Shown here: one piece after another, positions 1-5,581 of the stretch | Position numbering within the stretch: the first letter of the stretch is position 1 | Layout: each line of letters starts with the position of its first letter | Source of the DNA: a candidate division WS6 bacterium GW2011_GWC2_36_7 | GTDB lineage: Bacteria; Patescibacteriota; Dojkabacteria; SC72 | Direction of reading: 5' to 3' | Length of the DNA: 17,366 bases | Assembly: GCA_000991805.1 (NCBI GenBank) | Contig: LBSF01000004.1 | Span: 1-17,366 of the forward strand | The notes under the pieces: generated by a model | Database searches by the model: none | The model's input: only the letters and a program-made list of their open reading frames with translations | What the model was told of the DNA's origin: nothing | Made by a program: the position numbers and the translations under genes

Positions 1-468
1 ATATCTGAAAATCATGCTATTGCTTTTACTTCAAGGGTTACGCTAAATAATTTGAGTGTGCCTGGTGGATATGGTGGAGTCGCCCATTTCCCAATGCTTG
101 ATATTGTACATCCAGCAACAGAAGAAAATATAGAATATTTAATAACTGAGGTTAGGAGAAAATGTGGATTAGAAAAATTCTTTGTTTTAAAATCATCTAA
201 CAATGGAATGATGGTTATTGGTGCAGAGCTATTTGATGAAGAGAATTTCGAAGCATTTCTTTTTGATTCATTATCAATTAATCATGTTGAAACACAGGGT
301 ATAGATGGTTATTGGCTAGATGATAGGTGGGTCTCAAGATGTTCTCAGGACGGTGTAGCTGAGACTGGGAATAGGATAAATAGATGGAGATTTAATGGTG
401 CGTTAAGAAAAATGGCTAGCCCTCCTCAAAAACCTGATGAGCCAATAATAATGGGGGCATCATTTTAG
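1..468 (+). CDS. Hypothetical protein, 5'-truncated by window edge
   Basis: The reading frame is open from base 1 to a TAG at 466-468, giving 155 residues, so the gene begins outside the window. A TTG at 52 could be read as a start, but the frame continues upstream with coding-like residues. I do not recognise the family. The C-terminal part has a pattern of Asp-x-x-Trp followed by an LRK-type motif and a Pro-rich KPDEP tail. This loosely recalls the region around the catalytic core of small archaeo-eukaryotic primase-like proteins, but the resemblance is too weak to name a function. The gene is followed at once by a strong hairpin at 482-526 and converges on the MFS transporter gene. Confidence 0.7.
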   Translation: MSENHAIAFTSRVTLNNLSVPGGYGGVAHFPMLDIVHPATEENIEYLITEVRRKCGLEKFFVLKSSNNGMMVIGAELFDEENFEAFLFDSLSINHVETQGIDGYWLDDRWVSRCSQDGVAETGNRINRWRFNGALRKMASPPQKPDEPIIMGASF

Positions 469-481
469 ACTATTGATTCTA

Positions 482-526
482 GGGTGCCCGATATATCTTC
501 TTTCGAAGAAAAATATCGGGACACCC
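482..526. terminator. Bidirectional hairpin terminator between convergent genes
   Basis: A long inverted repeat pairs GGGTG-CCCGATAT (482-494) with ATATCGGG-A-CACCC (513-526), with one bulged base. The interior contains a second symmetrical stretch, TTCTT...AAGAA, which lengthens the stem. It sits between the stop at 468 and the convergent MFS stop at 546. No long U-tract follows on either side, so termination efficiency is inferred from the length of the stem. Confidence 0.65.
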
Positions 527-545
527 CTCATTCATTTACCAAATA

Positions 546-1688
546 CTATTTTGATATTATCTTCGGTTTAAAGAAGATAGCTAAAAGAGATATAACTCCA
601 AGCACTGTAAATGCTATGAATACTCCTTTAGTATCTACTAAAAAACCGATAACAGGATTAAACACTGTTAACATCAAGCGTCGTGCCATGTTCACAAAAG
701 ATAGTACAGTTGATCTTTGATCTTCCTCTATCTCGTTGTTCACATTATCTGAAACTAGTGTCGAAACTTGCAGTCCTAATCCGCCAGAAAAAGCCAATAC
801 GAAAAGAATTCCAATTGTATTATGCAATACCCCTCCTATGATGAATCCTAATCCAACAATTATGGCTATTAAGATTAGAACTTTCTTAAGGCCTAGTTTC
901 TTGAAAAGAATAGGGAATAGTCTGAGAACTAAAAGCTGACTTCCTAGTAGTACTATTCTGTATTCACCAAACGCGATGTCATCAACAGAAAGTACTCTGA
1001 GGGCTTGCTGGTATAGCCAGATTACAAAATAACTAGTTGAACCCAGTAAGCCTGTATATATTGCTAACTTTCTTAAAGTAATATTACTTTTTAAAAGTTG
1101 GAACGCTTCCTTAGCTACTTCAGTTGGTTTCCTTTTTTTCTTACCGCCTTGTGCGGGTTTAATAAGAAAGCCCAAGAGAAGTATAACAAGGAGGTTCGTA
1201 AATATTCCTAATCGGAATATTTGTTGTACTGGTAGCAATGTATTTATGTATATAAATATTACAGATGCTACAATCATCCCTATGATGTTAAAAGTCTTTG
1301 CAGTTGCATAAATTTGTTTAAATTCACTTTGAATATTGTATTTCTCTGCTATTCCGTACATCCATGCTTCCTTAGATCCCGATATAAAGGCTATACCTGC
1401 AGCAAATATGAATTCTGAAAGTAGGAACAGCCATATGTTAGGTACAATACTGTATGTAATTGTTCCTATGATTGTAAGAATATATCCTATTAGCACGGAT
1501 TTCTTCTTCTCTAGGATGAATATCCATAGTGTAAACCAACTTTGAAGCATTTGGGTTTGAGTTTGATTTAGTCCGCCCCAGTCTCGAAAGAATATCAAGA
1601 GTACGGAACCAATTAACTCTAAACCTAATATGAAGTCTACTATCCAGAACAGGTATATTTCCTTTGGCCAAGCAAATATCTTTTTCAT
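546..1688 (-). CDS. MFS-family transporter lacking motif A
   Basis: A hydrophobic protein of about 380 residues with roughly 11-12 predicted membrane helices and the overall plan of a drug/solute-efflux major facilitator. It should sit in the inner membrane; the substrate is unknown. The start at 1688 is chosen because a clear AGGAG lies seven bases upstream of the ATG; an in-frame ATG 15 codons earlier lacks this. The end of helix 2 reads WIFILE and is followed directly by KKKSVLIG. In relatives the segment IPTG..AD..GR stands between these two parts, so the cytoplasmic motif A loop (about 12 residues) is missing without a frameshift. The second-half counterpart is present (VLSFVNMARR, then GFLVDTKG). 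The gene is preceded by a 275-nt structured leader with a terminator. It may be a working variant or a decaying gene. Confidence 0.85.
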   Translation of the reverse strand: MKKIFAWPKEIYLFWIVDFILGLELIGSVLLIFFRDWGGLNQTQTQMLQSWFTLWIFILEKKKSVLIGYILTIIGTITYSIVPNIWLFLLSEFIFAAGIAFISGSKEAWMYGIAEKYNIQSEFKQIYATAKTFNIIGMIVASVIFIYINTLLPVQQIFRLGIFTNLLVILLLGFLIKPAQGGKKKRKPTEVAKEAFQLLKSNITLRKLAIYTGLLGSTSYFVIWLYQQALRVLSVDDIAFGEYRIVLLGSQLLVLRLFPILFKKLGLKKVLILIAIIVGLGFIIGGVLHNTIGILFVLAFSGGLGLQVSTLVSDNVNNEIEEDQRSTVLSFVNMARRLMLTVFNPVIGFLVDTKGVFIAFTVLGVISLLAIFFKPKIISK

Positions 1689-1734
1689 TTCGTTTCTCCT
1701 TTTTAAAATATGTATTTGGTTATTAATGAACAAT

Positions 1735-1760
1735 ACCTACAAATATTTAAATTTGTGGGT
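1735..1760 (-). repeat. Inverted repeat in the MFS leader
   Basis: ACCTACAAAT (1735-1744) and ATTTGTGGGT (1751-1760) form a 10-position stem with one mismatch and a 6-nt loop. It lies between the leader terminator and the MFS ribosome-binding site. It could be an RNA hairpin affecting translation of the transporter, or an operator. Confidence 0.45.
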
Positions 1761-1796
1761 GTATAACTTCCAAATACAATTAGCTTTTAAAAGGGA

Positions 1797-1963
1797 AAAC
1801 AAAAAACCTCCAGTATTTGGAGGCTATTCACTGACAATTTGGTTAGGAATTATGCAATAGATAGGTCTCCAATATAGTGTGTTGCGTGTAGAACGTAACC
1901 ACACATAGATGGCTTGGTTGTAGCGAACTTATTAATTTGTCTATTGCTTATGTTTTGCATAAT
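1797..1963 (-). ncRNA. Candidate structured RNA / regulatory leader upstream of MFS gene
   Basis: No convincing ORF lies here. A minus-strand promoter at 1970-1999 would start transcription near 1963 and the terminator at 1801-1823 would end it, giving about 165 nt. The predicted 5' end (ATTATGC... and GCAATAGA, 1963-1940) is complementary to TCTATTGCATAAT (1861-1849). This forms a 13-bp closing stem split by a bulge of about 10 nt on the 5' side. A TTGGAG at 1872-1867 can pair with the left arm of the terminator (CTCCAA, 1822-1817), which is a possible antiterminator. It matches no riboswitch consensus I know (purine, SAM, TPP, FMN, T-box and others checked by eye). The alternatives are a 6S-like or other small RNA, or an attenuating leader for the transporter. 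Confidence 0.5.
1801..1823 (-). terminator. Rho-independent terminator, minus strand
   Basis: Read on the minus strand, CCTCC-AAATA-CTGGAGG forms a compact GC-rich hairpin (1823 down to 1807) followed immediately by six T residues (1806-1801) and then GTTTT. This is a textbook intrinsic terminator. It lies 112 nt upstream of the MFS start and downstream of a promoter at 1970-1999. It therefore either ends a small RNA or acts as a conditional attenuator for the MFS gene. Confidence 0.8.
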
Positions 1964-1969
1964 GGGGAG

Positions 1970-1999
1970 ATTATATACTCATTTAAATGAGGAATGCAA
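1970..1999 (-). promoter_or_regulatory. Promoter of the structured RNA / MFS leader
   Basis: On the minus strand, TTGCAT (1999-1994), an 18-nt spacer and a perfect TATAAT (1975-1970). The expected start, about seven bases on, falls on the first base of the long closing stem of the structured RNA. This makes the call mutually supporting. Confidence 0.65.
1978..1991. promoter_or_regulatory. 14-bp palindrome in the promoter spacer, candidate operator
   Basis: CTCATTTAAATGAG is a perfect palindrome located exactly between the -35 and -10 boxes of the promoter at 1970-1999. That is a typical position for a repressor dimer. The regulator is unknown; the nearby winged-helix-like gene at 2052-2285 is a candidate by proximity only. 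Confidence 0.45.
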
Positions 2000-2016
2000 G
2001 AGGAATACAAAGGAAT
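1989..2016. repeat. Three helically phased AGGAAT direct repeats
   Basis: AGGAAT occurs at 1990-1995, 2001-2006 and 2011-2016. The first two sit in 11-bp units that differ at one position (GAGGAATGCAA and GAGGAATACAA). Spacing of 11 and 10 bp puts all three on one face of the helix. They overlap and extend upstream of the -35 box of the promoter for the structured RNA. Confidence 0.55.
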
Positions 2017-2031
2017 GTGCATAAAATGCAC
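2017..2031. repeat. Small inverted repeat downstream of the winged-helix gene
   Basis: GTGCAT-AAA-ATGCAC is a perfect 6-bp stem with a 3-nt spacer, just beyond the minus-strand stop at 2052. It has no real T-tract. It may be a weak transcript end for that gene or part of the adjacent control region. Confidence 0.3.
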
Positions 2032-2051
2032 TTTGCTTTATTAAATTTTTA

Positions 2052-2285
2052 TTATACATATTTATATTTCACTAATCTAAATAACCCTTTCTCCGGTTTG
2101 TATACCATATCTGGATATCTTTCTACTAATTTCCATACACATCCATTTATTGTCTTAGGATGGAATGATGGGTATGATGTTTTAATCATAGTTAATAGTT
2201 CTGACCAATGTATTCCTTCCGGATTGTTTTCTAATATCTCTAATATCTTTGTATATATTTGTCCTGTGATTGTTGGTTTTTGCAT
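2052..2285 (-). CDS. Small winged-helix-like protein (HARE-HTH-like)
   Basis: Encodes 77 residues beginning MQKPTITGQI. The central part, EGIHWSELLTMIK...HPKTINGCVWKLVERYPDMVYKPEKGLFRL, has the helix-turn-helix-wing rhythm of HARE-HTH-type domains: an entry Ser-Glu-Leu helix, a recognition helix ending in W-x-L, then a Lys/Arg-rich wing. The role is probably DNA or RNA binding, but no target is known. The frame is open further upstream to 2369. I prefer the ATG at 2285 because a promoter-like TATACT ends five bases before it, and because the longer form would run into the promoter region of the divergent dehydrogenase gene. It may regulate the adjacent MFS leader, but this is context only. 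Confidence 0.6.
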   Translation of the reverse strand: MQKPTITGQIYTKILEILENNPEGIHWSELLTMIKTSYPSFHPKTINGCVWKLVERYPDMVYKPEKGLFRLVKYKYV

Positions 2286-2290
2286 ATTCA

Positions 2291-2320
2291 AGTATATATG
2301 AAAATCCTTACTGATGGGAA
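2291..2320 (-). promoter_or_regulatory. Promoter for a leaderless winged-helix gene
   Basis: Minus strand: TTCCCA (2320-2315), an 18-nt spacer, TATACT (2296-2291), then five bases to the ATG at 2285. Transcription would start at or next to the initiation codon. No SD is present. Confidence 0.45.
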
Positions 2321-2338
2321 ATTTGTAAAATTTAGCTG

Positions 2339-2344
2339 TATAAT
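2339..2344 (+). promoter_or_regulatory. Possible -10 box for the dehydrogenase gene
   Basis: A perfect TATAAT lies 27 bases before the ATG at 2372. No good -35 box is visible at the usual distance, and there is no SD between the box and the start, so this is a tentative call. Confidence 0.35.
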
Positions 2345-2371
2345 TGACTAATAATATCTCAAAACACATCT

Positions 2372-3112
2372 ATGGAATTAAAAGATAAAGTTGTTCTAAT
2401 AACAGGTTCTTCAAGTGGTATAGGTAAAACTACAGCAATCAGATTTGCAAAAGAGGGAGCAAAAGTGGTGATTAACTATCATATTAACGAAGAAGGAGCT
2501 AATGAAACCCAAAAGGAGATAGAAGCAATAGGTGGGGATTGTTTAGTAGTAAAAGCAGATGTCTCCAAACCAGAGGAAATAAGTATGTTGTTTAAAAAGG
2601 TGATAGAGAAGTATTCTACGGTAGATGTGTTGATAAATAATGCTGCTATCCCAAATGATAAGGTTCCATATCTTGAAGCGACACCAGAAGATATATACGA
2701 ATTAGTAAATACTGATTTAGTAGGGCCAATGTTATGTTCTAAAAAGGCTATAGAGCTTATGCAAAAGCAAGGTTATGGGAAAATTATCAATACTAGCTCA
2801 ATAAGAGGTTGGGAATATGGTGGTAGATCTGTTGTTTATGCTTCCTCTAAGGCTGGTTTAAACAGCTTCTCAAGAACTTTAGCTAAGATGGTAGCTCCAG
2901 AGATTCAGGTTAATGCTGTGGCTCCTGGCTTTGTTAAAACTAGGAACTATGACAAGATGTCTGAAGAACAATGCAAATCATTTATAGAACAAACTGTCTT
3001 AAAGAGATGGGTTACAGAGGATGAAATAGCTGATGCGTTTATATTTCTATGCAAGAATGATGCTATGACAGGACAGGTGATATATGTAGATGCAGGGTTT
3101 ACGCTAAAATAA
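2372..3112 (+). CDS. Short-chain dehydrogenase/reductase, FabG-like
   Basis: A full-length classical SDR of 246 residues with a Rossmann fold. Visible motifs are the nucleotide-binding TGSSSGIG (11-18), the adenine-ring DV at 63-64, NNAA (89-92, usually NNAG), the helix-4 Asn (N113), the catalytic Ser (S143), and Tyr-x-x-x-Lys (Y156, K160), with S-to-Y spacing identical to FabG. It probably reduces a keto group with NAD(P)H in the cytoplasm. Without a fatty-acid synthesis neighbourhood I do not call it fabG; sugar or polyol oxidoreduction is equally possible. The HEPN gene follows after 28 bases, so the two are probably co-transcribed. Confidence 0.88.
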   Translation: MELKDKVVLITGSSSGIGKTTAIRFAKEGAKVVINYHINEEGANETQKEIEAIGGDCLVVKADVSKPEEISMLFKKVIEKYSTVDVLINNAAIPNDKVPYLEATPEDIYELVNTDLVGPMLCSKKAIELMQKQGYGKIINTSSIRGWEYGGRSVVYASSKAGLNSFSRTLAKMVAPEIQVNAVAPGFVKTRNYDKMSEEQCKSFIEQTVLKRWVTEDEIADAFIFLCKNDAMTGQVIYVDAGFTLK

Positions 3113-3140
3113 TTGCATAAATTAAAATAGGAACGTTTGT

Positions 3141-4223
3141 ATGATTGATAGATTTGCAGACTGTGTATTTATCGGTTTTAAAGCTGAACAGCTGAAAAAT
3201 CTTCCATTACTTTCAAAAAAGGCTCCTTTGGAATATTGGAATTTACAGAAAATGTCCTATTATCAATTCATTCGTAGATTGAAAGCCAAGGTTCCACCCG
3301 CAAACGAAAATGTTTCTAAACACAACTATTCCGTAGAAAAAGAAGATAAGCAATTTGGAATTGGAATTACAAAAGAGGAGTATGAAAAATTATCATGGGG
3401 GATTCTTTTTCCCAATTATTATGACTATAACTTTTATCATTTTACATTTTGTCTTTATGAATTTAAGGATTTTTTTCTTACTCCAGATATTCTGGTAACT
3501 AATATAGGCATCCAGTGGTTTCCTAGAGACAAGAATGATGCTTATATGCAATTATGGTTTGAAGATGAATTACTAGAAATCATTAATTCAGGATTTCATA
3601 ATTTTTATGAAAAATACCATCAAACGTTTAGTAGAATAATAATAGATTATTCTCAGATATCCAAATGGAGCCAAGAAGATTGGCGAATATATATGTCATT
3701 CAATCTATATCGAGACTTTCATACTTATAAAACAGAAAGACATCTTCTAACTTGGCAAAAAGAGTTTGTCGATTCAATGACTATCTTCGAAATGCTTTTG
3801 ACTGCAGAAGAGAATGAGCAAACTGAGATTGGATACCGACTGAAGAAGAGATTTGGTCTTCTTTTGGGAAAACAATTTCCTGATTATGCTACAGTTTTAA
3901 GTAAAGCCTATAAATTTAGAAGTGAATTTGTGCATGGATCTATATTTGTAGGATTAAAGAAAAGGACCAAGGTGGGTGATGATGAAGCTTCTGGAATAGC
4001 GAATTTGACATTTTCAAAAGAGGTTTTGTATATAAGTACAGAAATTCAAAGATACCTAAGATATTTAGTCTTTATGTATGCAGTTCTTTATGAGGAAATG
4101 ATTAAAACATCTTCAGATTTTAAAGATGTTATTTCTGCTTTAGAGGCGGGGTTACTGGATGATTTTACAAAGAAGAAAATACAGAAAATAGTTTCAAAAA
4201 CAATACGATGGCTCCCCGAGTAG
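3141..4223 (+). CDS. HEPN-domain protein (ApeA-like), candidate defence RNase
   Basis: Encodes 360 residues. The first 200 match nothing I know. The region from about 205 to 325 follows the pattern of ApeA-type HEPN domains: a helix with FEMLLTAEENEQTEIGYRLKKRFGLLLG, then YKFRSEFVHG. The last holds the RxxxxH motif (R260, H265) that forms the active site of HEPN ribonucleases. Proteins of this plan occur in abortive-infection and other antiviral systems and cut RNA when triggered; the trigger and target here are unknown. An AGGA lies about nine bases before the ATG. It sits 28 bases after the dehydrogenase. Its last five codons overlap the 3' end of the antisense tRNA-Asn gene, which is odd for an old resident gene and fits insertion beside a tRNA. 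Confidence 0.75.
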   Translation: MIDRFADCVFIGFKAEQLKNLPLLSKKAPLEYWNLQKMSYYQFIRRLKAKVPPANENVSKHNYSVEKEDKQFGIGITKEEYEKLSWGILFPNYYDYNFYHFTFCLYEFKDFFLTPDILVTNIGIQWFPRDKNDAYMQLWFEDELLEIINSGFHNFYEKYHQTFSRIIIDYSQISKWSQEDWRIYMSFNLYRDFHTYKTERHLLTWQKEFVDSMTIFEMLLTAEENEQTEIGYRLKKRFGLLLGKQFPDYATVLSKAYKFRSEFVHGSIFVGLKKRTKVGDDEASGIANLTFSKEVLYISTEIQRYLRYLVFMYAVLYEEMIKTSSDFKDVISALEAGLLDDFTKKKIQKIVSKTIRWLPE

Positions 4224-4283
4224 GACTCGAACCTACAACCGAACGGTTAACAGCCGTTTGCTCTACCATTGAGCTATCGAGGA
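4209..4283 (-). tRNA. tRNA-Asn (anticodon GTT)
   Basis: The minus strand folds as a complete cloverleaf. The acceptor arms are TCCTCGA (from 4283) and TCGGGGA, with one T-G pair. The D arm is GCTC/GAGC. The anticodon stem AACGG/CCGTT encloses CTGTTAA (anticodon GTT). The variable loop has five bases. The T stem is GTAGG/CCTAC with loop TTCGAGT, the discriminator is G, and CCA is encoded (4211-4209). The 3' 15 bases overlap the end of the HEPN gene on the other strand. Confidence 0.95.
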
Positions 4284-4298
4284 TTATCAACAACAGCT

Positions 4299-4327
4299 AT
4301 TATATCCACTCAATCCTTATTCTGCAA
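4299..4327 (-). promoter_or_regulatory. Promoter of tRNA-Asn
   Basis: Minus strand: TTGCAG (4327-4322), a 17-nt spacer and a perfect TATAAT (4304-4299), about 16 bases before the mature tRNA 5' end. The -35 box lies within the last codons of the upstream gene ending at 4317. Confidence 0.55.
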
Positions 4328-4835
4328 CATCATCATCACCTAATTTGTCATACATATAGGGTTCAATAGATTCTGTATATTTTGAATTAGGCTCATCATA
4401 TGGCATATACGTAATACTAATCTTATGACCATCGCTAAGTGTAGCCGAATTATCAACATCTTCTTCTCTCTCAATACCCCTAACTATTCTAAACACCGCT
4501 TGATCAATAGCAGCCCTGTTAGGGTCTTCCTCACCTTGAACATTGAAATCCCATATATCAAAATCATCATCCAAAGATTTTAGTAACAAACAATTACCTG
4601 ATTTTGCTAAGTTATTTTTCATCTCTACCCTTCTTCTAGTTGCCAATATCCTGTCCTTACTAGTTTGACCCTCTCTCTTCTTTTCTAAATGCCAAAACAT
4701 ATTACCCATCTGTATCTCTTCGAACATATCTGGGTATCTCTGTATTAATTCTTCTGTTCGAGTTATTAATGCTGGTGTCTTACTATCATGTAAATCATCA
4801 TCATCTTGGTTACTACCAGGTATATAGTCTCCCAT
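4317..4835 (-). CDS. Hypothetical acidic protein
   Basis: A protein of 172 residues beginning MGDYIPGSNQ, with no family that I recognise. It is rich in Asp and Glu, especially near the start (DDDDLHD) and at the end (KLGDDDVAE). The middle has a basic, probably helical stretch (KKREGQ, then ATRRRVEMK). No signal peptide or membrane helix is visible. The frame stays open upstream. An alternative ATG at 4889 adds 18 residues, and anything longer runs through hpf on the opposite strand and is spurious. It is divergent from hpf and lies upstream of tRNA-Asn on the same strand. That it is a real gene is supported by its length and by the lack of a competing frame. Confidence 0.6.
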   Translation of the reverse strand: MGDYIPGSNQDDDDLHDSKTPALITRTEELIQRYPDMFEEIQMGNMFWHLEKKREGQTSKDRILATRRRVEMKNNLAKSGNCLLLKSLDDDFDIWDFNVQGEEDPNRAAIDQAVFRIVRGIEREEDVDNSATLSDGHKISITYMPYDEPNSKYTESIEPYMYDKLGDDDVAE

Positions 4836-4920
4836 AATATTTACAAGTCTAAAGTTATATTTGCTCTCTTGTACATACCAATATATCATTAAATATATAT
4901 AACTTGTAAGGGTAATAAAT

Positions 4921-5523
4921 ATGGAAAAAAAGATCATACAAGTAACATTCGTAGGAATGGAACCTACAGAGGCGTTAAGGAAATATCTACTAGAGAAGAT
5001 ATTAAAAAAAGAGAATCTTTTAGAAGAGGCAACAAAGGTCGAAGTATTTCTTAAGGAACAAACATACAGCAAGGGCATACAAAATGATTTTAGAATAGAT
5101 ATAGATGTATATTTACCAAAGGCAGCTGTTAGAGTAGAGGAGAGTGGTTCCGAAATGTATGCAAATATAGATAAGGCAACAGACGTATTGTTTAGAAGAT
5201 TGAAAAGGTACAACGATCAGAAAGCCCATTGGGAGGGACAAGAATCATGGAGAGTACTAGAGGCAGAAGTAGCTCAGGAATCTATCTCTAACGAGCCTGA
5301 GATCCCTCTTGATGACTATTCTGACTATGTACCCAAGATAGCCAAGAGAAAGATAGCAGATGATATGTCTCCATTAGAAGAGGGAGAAGCAATTGAGAGG
5401 ATGGAGCTAATGGGATATGATCATTTCCTTTTTAGGAATAAAAGTACAAACAAGATATCTATGATATACCGAAGGAAAAAGGGAGACTATGGACTAGTAG
5501 AACCACCGGATGATTTAGTTTAA
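4921..5523 (+). CDS. hpf: Ribosome hibernation promoting factor, long form
   Basis: Encodes 200 residues, typical for the long-form factor that dimerises 70S ribosomes into inactive 100S particles in starvation. The N-terminal S30AE domain (about 5-105) binds the 30S decoding region; its end shows the usual DKATDVLFRRLKRYNDQ pattern. A variable acidic linker follows (about 106-140). The C-terminal S30AE_C dimerisation domain (about 148-195) shows SPLEEGEAIERMELMGYDHFLFRN and then YRRKKGDYGLVEP, which are diagnostic. An AGGG about 10 bases upstream of the ATG may serve as SD. The gene is divergent from the acidic orphan at 4317-4835, with a short promoter region between them, and ends at a strong terminator. 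Confidence 0.93.
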   Translation: MEKKIIQVTFVGMEPTEALRKYLLEKILKKENLLEEATKVEVFLKEQTYSKGIQNDFRIDIDVYLPKAAVRVEESGSEMYANIDKATDVLFRRLKRYNDQKAHWEGQESWRVLEAEVAQESISNEPEIPLDDYSDYVPKIAKRKIADDMSPLEEGEAIERMELMGYDHFLFRNKSTNKISMIYRRKKGDYGLVEPPDDLV

Positions 5524-5536
5524 TATGTATTAACAA

Positions 5537-5566
5537 AAAAGGAGGCATTATGCCTCCTTTTCTTTT
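5537..5566. terminator. Bidirectional rho-independent terminator
   Basis: AGGAGGCA-TTA-TGCCTCCT (5540-5558) is a perfect 8-bp stem extended by A/T pairs. It is flanked by an A-run on the left and TTTTCTTTT on the right, so it can end hpf on the plus strand and the SurA-like gene region on the minus strand. Confidence 0.88.
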
Positions 5567-5581
5567 ACATATTCAATATAT

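Noticed and set aside
1864..1963. Known riboswitch, T-box, tmRNA, SRP RNA or RNase P in the MFS leader
   Set aside because: None of the conserved cores I know for these classes could be found by eye on either strand; it is left as an unassigned structured RNA.
1989..2010. The 11-bp repeats as the start of a microsatellite or CRISPR-like array
   Set aside because: There are only two near-perfect units plus a partial third; the helical phasing next to a -35 box fits a protein-binding site better.
2286..2369. Longer start for the small winged-helix protein at 2369
   Set aside because: It would cross the divergent promoter region, adds residues unrelated to the domain, and lacks a start signal. 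The ATG at 2285 has a promoter at leaderless distance.
4836..5213. N-terminal extension of the acidic protein through the opposite strand of hpf
   Set aside because: The region is securely coding for hpf on the plus strand; the extension is an open shadow frame. Only the part from 4835 (or at most 4889) is kept.
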